A stretch of DNA of 64,000 bases from 73-13 sp035555435 (GTDB taxonomy: Bacteria > Actinomycetota > Actinomycetes > Actinomycetales > Microbacteriaceae). The notes beneath the pieces were generated by a model. It was not told the origin of the DNA. It worked only from the letters and a program-made list of their open reading frames with translations, and did not search any database. Positions 29,229-37,071 of this stretch are shown piece after piece; within the stretch, counting starts at the first letter, position 1, and every line of letters starts with the position of its first letter. The DNA lies in NCBI GenBank assembly GCA_035555435.1, contig DATMGN010000033.1:1-64000 (forward strand). The letters run 5' to 3'. The position numbers and the translations under genes were made by a program.

Positions 29229-30044
29229 TCAGTCGCCCTGCGCCCGGGCCGCGACCTCCTGCCAGGCCGACCACTCCGCGAGCCGCCGCTCGTAGTCGGC
29301 GGTCGCGACCTGGAGGGGCGAGCTGCCCAGGAAGAGCCGCAGGGGCGGCTCGTCCGCGTCGACGACCGCGAGGATCGCGTCGGCCGTCGCCTGCGGGTCG
29401 CCGGCGACCATGGGCCGCGAGCGCCGCGCCTCGCGCAGCGGCTCGTAGGGCGGCAGCGGGTCCGCGTGCACGGCCGAGGGACCGGCCCAGTCCGTGCCGT
29501 ACGCGGTCGGCTCGATGAGCGTCACCGAGACGCCGAACGGCGCGAGCTCCGCCGCGAGCGCCTGCGAGAAGCCCTCGAGGGCCCACTTCGAGGCGTTGTA
29601 GAGCCCGAGGTTCGGGAACGCGCTGACCCCGCCGATCGAGGAGACCTGCAGGATGTGCCCCGAACCCTGCTGACGCAAGTACGGGATGGCCGCCTGCGTC
29701 ACCCACAGCGCACCGAAGACGTTCGTCTCGATCTGGTCGCGCGCCTGCTGCTCGCTGACCTCCTCGATCGTGCCGAACAGCCCGTACCCCGCGTTGTTGA
29801 CGACGATGTCGAGCCCGCCGAAGTGGTCGTGGGCCTCGCGCACGGCGGCGAACGCGGCGGCCCGGTCCCGCACGTCGAGCTCGAGCGGCAGCACCTGGGT
29901 GCCGTAGCGCTGCGCGAGCTCGCCGAGGGTGCGCACGTCGCGCGCGGACGCCGCGACCCGATCGCCCCGCTCGAGGGCGGCCTGCGCCCAGATGCGGCCG
30001 AAGCCCCTCGATGTCCCGGTGATGAACCACGTCTTCGTCGTCAT
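29229..30044 (-). CDS. SDR-family NAD(P)-dependent oxidoreductase
   Basis: 271-aa short-chain dehydrogenase. The cofactor motif is TGTSRGFGR (TGxxxGxG type), followed by NNAG, catalytic S in QVSSIGG and YNASK (YxxxK). Substrate unknown. Start ATG at 30044; a GTG two codons upstream (30050) is possible. It lies between uvrB and uvrA without sharing their function. A perfect TGACA/TGTCA palindrome stands just upstream. Confidence 0.85.
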   Translation of the reverse strand: MTTKTWFITGTSRGFGRIWAQAALERGDRVAASARDVRTLGELAQRYGTQVLPLELDVRDRAAAFAAVREAHDHFGGLDIVVNNAGYGLFGTIEEVSEQQARDQIETNVFGALWVTQAAIPYLRQQGSGHILQVSSIGGVSAFPNLGLYNASKWALEGFSQALAAELAPFGVSVTLIEPTAYGTDWAGPSAVHADPLPPYEPLREARRSRPMVAGDPQATADAILAVVDADEPPLRLFLGSSPLQVATADYERRLAEWSAWQEVAARAQGD

Positions 30045-30054
30045 GGCCACAGCC

Positions 30055-30068
30055 TGACACGGATGTCA
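30055..30068. promoter_or_regulatory. Palindrome upstream of SDR gene (candidate operator)
   Basis: TGACA-CGGA-TGTCA, a perfect 5-bp inverted repeat 4-17 bp before the GTG of the SDR gene. The minus strand reads TTGACA across one arm, which could also be a -35. The regulator is unknown. Confidence 0.3.
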
Positions 30069-30094
30069 ACGCTCCGGGCGGGGATGACGCAGAA

Positions 30095-32170
30095 CTACCG
30101 CACGTGCCCGGCGCTCTCCATCGCTCGCAGGTCGCGCTTGAGCTCCTGCACCTCGTCCCGCAATCGCGCCGCGAGCTCGAACTTGAGCTGGTCGGCGGCG
30201 GCGATCATCTGGTTCGTGAGGTCGGCGATCGTCGCCTCGAGCTCGGCCGCGCCGGCCGCGGCGATCCCCTCCCGCCCCAGCAGCGGCACGGGCTGGGGGC
30301 CCTTGCCCGCACCCGCGCCCCGCTCGCCGAGCATCCTCGCGGTGTCGGCCTGCTCGCGCATGAGCCCGTCGGTGATGTCCGCGATGCGCTTGCGCAGGGG
30401 CTGCGGATCCACGCCGCGCTGCGTGTTGTAGGCGATCTGCTTCTCGCGTCGGCGGGCCGTCTCGTCGATCGCCAGGCGCATGCCGGCGGTGATCTTGTCC
30501 GCGTACATGTGCACCTCGCCGCTCACGTTGCGCGCGGCGCGGCCGATCGTCTGGATGAGACTCGTGGAGGAGCGCAGGAAGCCCTCCTTGTCGGCGTCGA
30601 GGATCGCGACGAGCGAGACCTCGGGCAGGTCGAGACCCTCGCGCAGCAGGTTGATGCCGACGAGCACGTCATAGACCCCGGCGCGCAGCTCCGTGAGCAG
30701 TTCGACACGACGCAGCGTGTCGACATCGGAGTGGAGGTAGCGCACGCGCACGCCGTGCTCGCCGAGGAAGTCGGTGAGCTCCTCGGCCATCTTCTTGGTG
30801 AGCGTCGTGACGAGCACGCGCTCGTCGCGTTCGACGCGCAGCCGGATCTCCTCGAGCAGATCGTCGATCTGGCCCTTTGAGGGCTTGACGACGACGAGCG
30901 GGTCGACGAGTCCGGTCGGCCGGATCACCTGCTCGACGACGCCGTCGGCAAGGCCGAGCTCGTAGGCCGCCGGGGTGGCCGACAGGTAGACCTTCTGGCC
31001 GACGCGCTGCAGGAACTCCTCGAACTTGAGGGGACGGTTGTCGAGGGCCGATGGCAGCCGGAAGCCGTGATCGACGAGCGTGCGCTTGCGCGACGCGTCG
31101 CCCTCGTACATCGCGCCGATCTGCGGGACGGTCACGTGCGACTCATCGATCACGACGAGGAAGTCCTCGGGGAAATAGTCGAGCAGCGTGTGGGGCGGCT
31201 CACCGGGCGAGCGCCCCTCGATGTGGCGCGAGTAGTTCTCGATCCCGCTGCAGAAGCCGAGCTGCTCGAGCATCTCGAGGTCGAAGGTCGTGCGCATGCG
31301 CAGCCGCTGCGCCTCCAGCAGCTTGCCCTGGCGCTCCAGCTCCGCGAGGCGTTCGGCGAGCTCGTCCTGGATGCTGCCGATCGCCCGGCGGATGGTCGTG
31401 GGGCTCGCCGCGTAGTGCGTCCCGGGGAAGATCGAGACCGCGTCCATGCTCGACACGACCGCACCGGTGAGCGGATGCAGCGTGTAGAGGGCCTCGATCT
31501 CGTCGCCGAACATCTCGATGCGGACCGCGAGCTCCTCGTACATCGGGATGATCTCGATGGTGTCGCCCTTGACCCGGAACTTGCCGCGCGAGAAGTCGTA
31601 GTCGTTGCGGTCGTACTGCATGTCGAGCAACCGCCGGATGAGCAGCTCGCGATCCAGGCGCTGCCCCACCTGGAGCGGCAGCATCGCCTCGAGGTAGTCC
31701 TCGGCCGCGCCGAGACCGTAGATGCACGAGACGGTCGACACGACGACGACGTCCCGGCGGGACAGCAGCGCGTTGGTCGTCGAGTGGCGCAGGCGCTCGA
31801 CCTCGGCATTGACCGAGGAGTCCTTCTCGATGAAGGTGTCCGTCTGCGGGACGTACGCCTCGGGCTGGTAGTAGTCGTAGTAGCTGACGAAGTACTCGAC
31901 CGCGTTTTCCGGAAGCAGCTCGCGGAACTCGTTCGCGAGCTGGGCGGCGAGCGTCTTGTTGTGGCTGAGCACGAGCGTGGGGCGCTGGACCTGCTCGATG
32001 AGCCACGCCGTGGTCGCCGACTTGCCCGTGCCCGTCGCGCCGAGGAGCACGACGTCGGTCTCCCCCGCGTTGACCCGCGCGGCGAGCTCCGCGATCGCGG
32101 CCGGCTGGTCACCGCCGGGCAGGTACTCGCTCACGACCCGGAACGGTCGCACCGCGCGTGTCGGCTCCAT
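30095..32170 (-). CDS. uvrB: Excinuclease ABC subunit UvrB
   Basis: Helicase-like damage-verifying subunit. The 691 aa show Walker A LLGATGTGKSAT, the beta-hairpin region YYDYYQPEAYVPQ, the motif VVIDESH, later helicase motifs (GRAARN) and a C-terminal UVR motif (LKFELAARLRDEV) that binds UvrC. ATG at 32170 matches the family N terminus and lies 7 nt after TAGCCT. An ATG ten codons upstream would extend into coaE. Confidence 0.96.
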   Translation of the reverse strand: MEPTRAVRPFRVVSEYLPGGDQPAAIAELAARVNAGETDVVLLGATGTGKSATTAWLIEQVQRPTLVLSHNKTLAAQLANEFRELLPENAVEYFVSYYDYYQPEAYVPQTDTFIEKDSSVNAEVERLRHSTTNALLSRRDVVVVSTVSCIYGLGAAEDYLEAMLPLQVGQRLDRELLIRRLLDMQYDRNDYDFSRGKFRVKGDTIEIIPMYEELAVRIEMFGDEIEALYTLHPLTGAVVSSMDAVSIFPGTHYAASPTTIRRAIGSIQDELAERLAELERQGKLLEAQRLRMRTTFDLEMLEQLGFCSGIENYSRHIEGRSPGEPPHTLLDYFPEDFLVVIDESHVTVPQIGAMYEGDASRKRTLVDHGFRLPSALDNRPLKFEEFLQRVGQKVYLSATPAAYELGLADGVVEQVIRPTGLVDPLVVVKPSKGQIDDLLEEIRLRVERDERVLVTTLTKKMAEELTDFLGEHGVRVRYLHSDVDTLRRVELLTELRAGVYDVLVGINLLREGLDLPEVSLVAILDADKEGFLRSSTSLIQTIGRAARNVSGEVHMYADKITAGMRLAIDETARRREKQIAYNTQRGVDPQPLRKRIADITDGLMREQADTARMLGERGAGAGKGPQPVPLLGREGIAAAGAAELEATIADLTNQMIAAADQLKFELAARLRDEVQELKRDLRAMESAGHVR

Positions 32171-32177
32171 GCGAACC

Positions 32178-32183
32178 AGGCTA
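32178..32183 (-). promoter_or_regulatory. uvrB -10 element, probable leaderless promoter
   Basis: TAGCCT, 7 nt before the uvrB ATG; its first three bases are the coaE stop codon. Confidence 0.45.
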
Positions 32184-32798
32184 CGCGTGACCCCTGACAT
32201 CGCTCAGCGAACGCCAGAGCTCGTCGACCTGCGCGAGCGTCGCCTCGCGGGAGCCCGAGTTGTCGATGACGTGATCGGCGATCGCGAGGCGCGCCTCCTC
32301 GCTCGCCTGACTGCGGATACGGCCGCGGGCGTCCGCCTCGCTCATGCCCCGGTCCTCGACCATGCGGCGCACCCGCTCCTCCTCGGGCGCGGAGACCACG
32401 ACGATCTCGTCGAACCGGGGAGCCAGCCGGACCGCGTTCTCGGCGAGCAGCGGCACGTCGTAGACGACGATCGCGTCGGGGTCGGCGGACTCCGCCGCGG
32501 CGAAGGCCGCGCTCGCGAGGCGCTGGACCTCGGGGTGCACGATGGCGTTCAGCGCCGCGAGCCGCTCGGCGTCGCGGAAGACGATCGCGCCGAGCGCGGG
32601 ACGGTCGAGCGAGCCGTCCGGCAGCCGTAGCCGTTCGCCGAACTCGGCCAGCACGCGCTGCAACCCCGGGCTTCCCGGCGCCACGGCGTCGCGCGCGAGC
32701 GCGTCGGCATCGACGACGACGGCCCCGAGCTCGGCGAGACGCGCCGACACGAGACTCTTGCCCGAGGCGATCCCGCCCGTCAACCCGATGAGTCGCAC
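32181..32798 (-). CDS. coaE: Dephospho-CoA kinase
   Basis: Last step of coenzyme A synthesis. The 205-aa single-domain kinase has the P-loop GLTGGIASGKS at 5-15, DADAL and the lid region HPEVQRLA. It is the short form without the C-terminal GrpB-like domain found in some actinobacteria. GTG start 6 nt after TAGCAT. Confidence 0.95.
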   Translation of the reverse strand: MRLIGLTGGIASGKSLVSARLAELGAVVVDADALARDAVAPGSPGLQRVLAEFGERLRLPDGSLDRPALGAIVFRDAERLAALNAIVHPEVQRLASAAFAAAESADPDAIVVYDVPLLAENAVRLAPRFDEIVVVSAPEEERVRRMVEDRGMSEADARGRIRSQASEEARLAIADHVIDNSGSREATLAQVDELWRSLSDVRGHA

Positions 32799-32804
32799 CC
32801 CGCC

Positions 32805-32810
32805 ATGCTA
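32805..32810 (-). promoter_or_regulatory. coaE -10 element, probable leaderless promoter
   Basis: TAGCAT, 6 nt before the coaE GTG. The 11-bp-phased TTGAGC repeats begin 16 bp further upstream, near where the -35 should be. Confidence 0.5.
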
Positions 32811-32826
32811 GGCGGGCGCGAGAATC

Positions 32827-32865
32827 TTGAGCCAACGTTGAGCTTCGCCAAGGCGGGTCTTGAGC
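32827..32865. promoter_or_regulatory. 11-bp-phased TTGAGC direct repeats
   Basis: TTGAGC occurs at 32827-32832, 32838-32843 and 32860-32865, at intervals of 11 and 22 bp; the in-between phase position (32849) reads CAAGGC. Helically phased direct repeats are the usual target of OmpR/PhoB regulators, and such a regulator starts at 32988. The repeats also overlap the coaE -35 region. Confidence 0.4.
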
Positions 32866-32941
32866 GCGGCGGCGTAACGTCGGAATCCGATGTCGTCGCC
32901 GGACCCGAAACGGCGGCGCTCATCGGCTCCTCCTCCCGCGG

Positions 32942-32947
32942 GTATCA
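32942..32947 (+). promoter_or_regulatory. -10 element of OmpR-type regulator gene
   Basis: TATCAT 40 bp before the ATG; the leader contains a GGCAGGGG ribosome-binding site. Confidence 0.35.
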
Positions 32948-32987
32948 TCACCGCGAGGGCCGACGATGGCCCGGGTGAGGCAGGGGC

Positions 32988-33716
<729 letters not shown>

Positions 33717-33720
33717 GGCG

Positions 33721-34866
33721 TCACGGCTCGATGCGGGTCACGACGACCGGCGCGTCCTCGCTCGCGGCCGACTCCTCCGCGGCGCGCAGCGCCTCCGCCA
33801 CGAGCTCGCGGCCCGAGCGTCCGACGGCCAGCCCGGCGCCGAGGAGCGGCACGACCGTGCCGGACGCCGTGGCGAGGTCCTCCGCGACGAGCCGGTGCGC
33901 GGACCGGGCGGCCTGCTCCGCCGCCGCGAGTGAGCGACCGGAGAGCGCGGCGACGACCCGGCCGGGCCCCGCCGTCGCGACGGGGGCGATGGGATCGATC
34001 CGGCCGAGTGCCCGCTCGTGGAAGCGCCGCTCGAGCGTCTCCGCCTCCGCGCTGCCGAAGGCCTCGCGAATCCGCCCGAAGTCCGGGATGACGAGCGCGA
34101 GCACGGTGATCTCCGTGCCGCTCGAGGCGGCGCGCGCCGACATCTCGTCGGTGAGCCGCGCGAACGCCTCGCCGCCGAGCACGCGGCCGAGCCCCCGGCT
34201 CCCGTCATCCCCCGGCGCGGCCTCGAGGTCCTCCTCCGAGACGAGCACGACCGTCGAGGTCAGCGCCACGATGCTGAGCGCTGCGGTCAGGATGCCGGCA
34301 TTGACCGAGCCCGCCCACGTCTCGAAGACCTCGGACGACGGGCCGTATGCGATGAGCAGGCCGAGTCGCAGCAGCTCCCAGAGGGCCGTGACCGCCAGCA
34401 CGACGGTGAGCCCGATCGCGAACGGACGTCGGCCCATCTTCCCGCGGCGGGCCTCCACCGCGCCGAGCGCGGCGAGGATCGCGAGGATACCGAACAGCAC
34501 CGCGGATCCGGCCCAGGGGTCGCGCACGTCGAACACCGATGCGACGAATGCGACGACCCCCGCGCCGACGACGATCGCGACCCGCAGCGTCATCCGGGCG
34601 TTGTTGTACCGCGCTGCGCCGAGCCACAGGCAGCCGACCCCGACCGCGAAGGCGGCGTTGCCGAGCGCGTTCCCGATCCACGCTTCGGGAGCCACTGCCC
34701 ACGCCAGATAGCAGACAGTCGTCAGGATCGAGGCGAGGAACGCCAGGGCCCAGATCCGCGCGGCCCGCGAGTGACGATGCAGCAGAGCCTGTCCCAGGAA
34801 GAGGGCGCCGGCGAGGCACTCGATGATCGTGTTGATCGCGACGACGCTCGCGATGTCAAGCCGCAT
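33721..34866 (-). CDS. Multi-helix membrane protein with degenerate GGDEF-like domain
   Basis: 381 aa. Residues 1-215 contain six to seven hydrophobic helices. Residues about 225-375 resemble a diguanylate-cyclase fold: LGRVLGGEAFARLTDEM in the position of the usual start, then VLALVIPDFGRIREAFG in place of LLLDLDGFKxINDxxG. Where the catalytic GGDEF motif should stand the sequence reads AGPGRVVAAL, and the metal-binding aspartates are missing. Cyclic-di-GMP synthesis is therefore unlikely and a sensory or binding role more likely (inference). Its start overlaps the kinase stop by 11 nt, so the two are co-translated. Confidence 0.65.
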   Translation of the reverse strand: MRLDIASVVAINTIIECLAGALFLGQALLHRHSRAARIWALAFLASILTTVCYLAWAVAPEAWIGNALGNAAFAVGVGCLWLGAARYNNARMTLRVAIVVGAGVVAFVASVFDVRDPWAGSAVLFGILAILAALGAVEARRGKMGRRPFAIGLTVVLAVTALWELLRLGLLIAYGPSSEVFETWAGSVNAGILTAALSIVALTSTVVLVSEEDLEAAPGDDGSRGLGRVLGGEAFARLTDEMSARAASSGTEITVLALVIPDFGRIREAFGSAEAETLERRFHERALGRIDPIAPVATAGPGRVVAALSGRSLAAAEQAARSAHRLVAEDLATASGTVVPLLGAGLAVGRSGRELVAEALRAAEESAASEDAPVVVTRIEP

Positions 34867-36475
34867 CGGTGGCCTCCGTCGGTAGCGTCAGGCGGAAGAC
34901 GGCGCCGCCGCCGGGCGCGTTCGCGGCCGACAGCTCCCCGCCATGGGAGCGCGCGATCTGCCGGCTGATCGCGAGCCCGAGGCCGTAGCCGTGCGTCGCG
35001 GTCTTGCGCACCGTATCCGCGCGGTAGAAGCGGTCGAAGAGATGCGGGAGGTCCTGCGGGGCGATGCCGGGACCGTCGTCCTGCACCTCGAGGATCGAGT
35101 GATGCTCGCCCACGGCGCAGACCACCCGGACGTGGCCGTCTTCGCGGCCGTACTTGATCGCGTTCGACAGCAGGTTGTCGATGATCTGACGCACGCGCAG
35201 CTCGTCCGCGTGGGCCGGCACGCGATTCATGCCGGTGAGCTGGATCGTGACGGCTCGGGTCCGGGCGAGCGGGCCCGCCGACTCGATCGCGGTGCGCGTC
35301 GTCGCCGCGAGGTCGATCGGAGCCGGGGTGATCGCGATCGCGGTCCCCGTGGGCGCGGCGGAGGAGGCGGCGAGGATGTCGGTCACGAGCACGAGCAGGC
35401 GCTCGGCGTTGCGCTGCGCGACCTCGAAGCTGTGGCGGGAGCCGTCCGGGACCGCGGGGTCGTCGAGTCCCAGCTCGAGGTAGCCGAGCAGCGCGGTGAG
35501 GGGGTTGCGCAGCTCGTGCGAGACCGTGGCCACGAGGTCGTCGCGGCCCCGGATCGCGAGCACCTCGCTCGTGACATCCCGGGTCACGATGAGTGCGCCC
35601 GCCGGGCTGCCGTCGTCGCGGCGCAGCTGCTTCGCCGTGATGCTGAGCGCGCGCCGCTCGTCGCCGGGCGCCCCGAACCAGACGAGCTCGGCATCGAACT
35701 CCTCGCCGGCCATGGCGCGCGCCCTCGGCATCCGCTCGGGCGGGAGCGGGGTGAGACCGTCCGCGCGGTAGGCGCCGCCGCCGGGCGTCTCGTTCGCCGC
35801 GGCGGCGAGCCGCGCGTGGGCCTCGTTCGCGACGGTCTGCCGCCCGTCCGGCTCGATCCGGATCACGCCGAAGTCGACCGCCTCGAGCACCCCGCTCAGC
35901 AGCTCCTCCTGCCGGGCGGCGCGCGAGAGCGCCTGCCGCAGCGCCGTGGACTGCTGCTCGAGGAGATCGTGCTGTCCCCGGGAGCGCTCGGCCATGATGT
36001 ACGAGATCGTCGCAGCGGCGGCGATCATGATCGGCAGCAGCAGGAGCGACCCGGTCGGCGGCGTCTGGGGGCGGGTGAGGGCGAGTCCCCAGTAGACGAG
36101 GCTGATGACGACCACGGAGACGGTCGTGCCGATCTTCCCGAACGCCCACGCGGCCCACATCGCCGGGAACACCCACAGCAGACCGAAGCTGCCCGACGGC
36201 GCGCCCTCGCGCAGCAGCGCGATCGCGACGATGTCGCTCGCGGGGATGATCGCCATCGCAAGCGGCGGCAGGCGATTCCAGGGCACGATGAGCGCCGCGC
36301 CCGTCGCGAGGAACGCGATCGCCCCGCCCGCGATGAGCAGCCCCAGGTTCTCGTAGGTGCGCAGGATGAGCACGACGACGAGTCCGAGGATGACGACGGC
36401 GCCGAGCAGGAACTGGTTGAGGAAGACCGTGCGGTCGCGCGCGCGATCGAGGATCTGGCTCGGCCGGCGCGTCAT
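34856..36475 (-). CDS. Membrane sensor histidine kinase with PAS domain
   Basis: 539 aa. About six transmembrane helices lie within residues 18-162, followed by a linker helix and a PAS-like domain (190-300). The dimerisation/phosphoacceptor region has H320 in VSHELRNPLTALLGY. The ATPase domain shows N434 in NLLSNAIKYG, DDGPGI at 467-472 and GYGLGLAI around 497. The helical N terminus resembles MASE-type sensors but the ligand is unknown. ATG start lies 6 nt after TAGCGT. Probably pairs with the convergent OmpR-type regulator. Confidence 0.9.
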   Translation of the reverse strand: MTRRPSQILDRARDRTVFLNQFLLGAVVILGLVVVLILRTYENLGLLIAGGAIAFLATGAALIVPWNRLPPLAMAIIPASDIVAIALLREGAPSGSFGLLWVFPAMWAAWAFGKIGTTVSVVVISLVYWGLALTRPQTPPTGSLLLLPIMIAAAATISYIMAERSRGQHDLLEQQSTALRQALSRAARQEELLSGVLEAVDFGVIRIEPDGRQTVANEAHARLAAAANETPGGGAYRADGLTPLPPERMPRARAMAGEEFDAELVWFGAPGDERRALSITAKQLRRDDGSPAGALIVTRDVTSEVLAIRGRDDLVATVSHELRNPLTALLGYLELGLDDPAVPDGSRHSFEVAQRNAERLLVLVTDILAASSAAPTGTAIAITPAPIDLAATTRTAIESAGPLARTRAVTIQLTGMNRVPAHADELRVRQIIDNLLSNAIKYGREDGHVRVVCAVGEHHSILEVQDDGPGIAPQDLPHLFDRFYRADTVRKTATHGYGLGLAISRQIARSHGGELSAANAPGGGAVFRLTLPTEATDAA

Positions 36476-36481
36476 GCCATG

Positions 36482-36487
36482 ACGCTA
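36482..36487 (-). promoter_or_regulatory. Histidine kinase -10 element, probable leaderless promoter
   Basis: TAGCGT, 6 nt before the kinase ATG at 36475. Confidence 0.45.
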
Positions 36488-36500
36488 GCCCCCGCGCGGA

Positions 36501-37046
36501 TCAGAAGTCGAAGCCCCCGCCGAAATCGCCCCCGAAGTCGAAGCCCGAGTCGAGGCCGGCGTCGCCACCGGCGTCCGCGCCGTCAGCGTAGGTCGCCTCC
36601 CCGCCGACGCCGGGGTCGTACACCGGGAGGAAGGACTGCATGATGGTCGACGCGACGACGTAGCCCGCGATCGTGCCGAGCATCGAGCTGCCGAACCCGC
36701 CGAACGCGCCGCCGCCCTGCGCGCCGAGCATGTGCTCCATGGTGCCGGGCTGGCGGAGCTCCGCGCGGGTCGCGGCGCGGGCGAGCGTCCGCGGCTCGTC
36801 GTCGGCGGGACGGTCCTCGACCATGACGGCTGCGGTCAGCTGCTCGTGCAGGATGCGCCGCTGCTCCGGCGTGAGCTTCGCGAACGCCTCGGCGTGGACG
36901 TCCTCGACGCGGTCGGGCGGCGCCGTGCGCAGCAGATAGCGGTAGCGGTCCACCGCGTACTCGTCCTCGGTCGGAGGCCTGCGCCGTGCCGACTCGCGAG
37001 GCGGATCCTGCCGTGAAACGCCGAAGAGGCTGTCCCAGAAACCCAT
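36501..37046 (-). CDS. Conserved actinobacterial protein with Gly/Asp/Phe-rich tail
   Basis: 181 aa, function unknown. The N-terminal half (YRYLLRTAPPDRVEDVHAEA, FAKLTPEQRRIL, ARAATRAELRQPG) is a pattern common in actinobacteria. A hydrophobic stretch lies at about 125-140 (MLGTIAGYVVASTIMQ). The last 30 residues are low-complexity G/D/F ending in FDFGGDFGGGFDF. No catalytic motif is seen. It is 25 nt downstream of rpsA on the same strand, and its ribosome-binding site and first codons are buried in a strong hairpin. Confidence 0.7.
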   Translation of the reverse strand: MGFWDSLFGVSRQDPPRESARRRPPTEDEYAVDRYRYLLRTAPPDRVEDVHAEAFAKLTPEQRRILHEQLTAAVMVEDRPADDEPRTLARAATRAELRQPGTMEHMLGAQGGGAFGGFGSSMLGTIAGYVVASTIMQSFLPVYDPGVGGEATYADGADAGGDAGLDSGFDFGGDFGGGFDF

Positions 37047-37063
37047 GGGAACAGCCTCTTCGG
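37021..37063 (-). promoter_or_regulatory. Start-site-sequestering hairpin after rpsA
   Basis: Arms CCGAAGAGGCTGT (37021-37033) and ACAGCCTCTTCGG (37051-37063) pair perfectly over 13 bp. TCCCA/TGGGA extends the stem across one bulge, leaving an 8-nt loop. On the mRNA the 5' arm holds the AGAGG ribosome-binding site, the ATG at 37046 is inside, and the 3' arm is codons 5-9. It is 8 nt past the rpsA stop and lacks a T-tract. It may therefore be a translational gate, a weak rpsA terminator, or both. Confidence 0.6.
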
Positions 37064-37071
37064 TGTTGCTG

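Noticed and set aside
33721..34200. Active diguanylate cyclase
   Set aside because: The GGDEF motif and metal-binding aspartates are absent, so only a degenerate fold is claimed.
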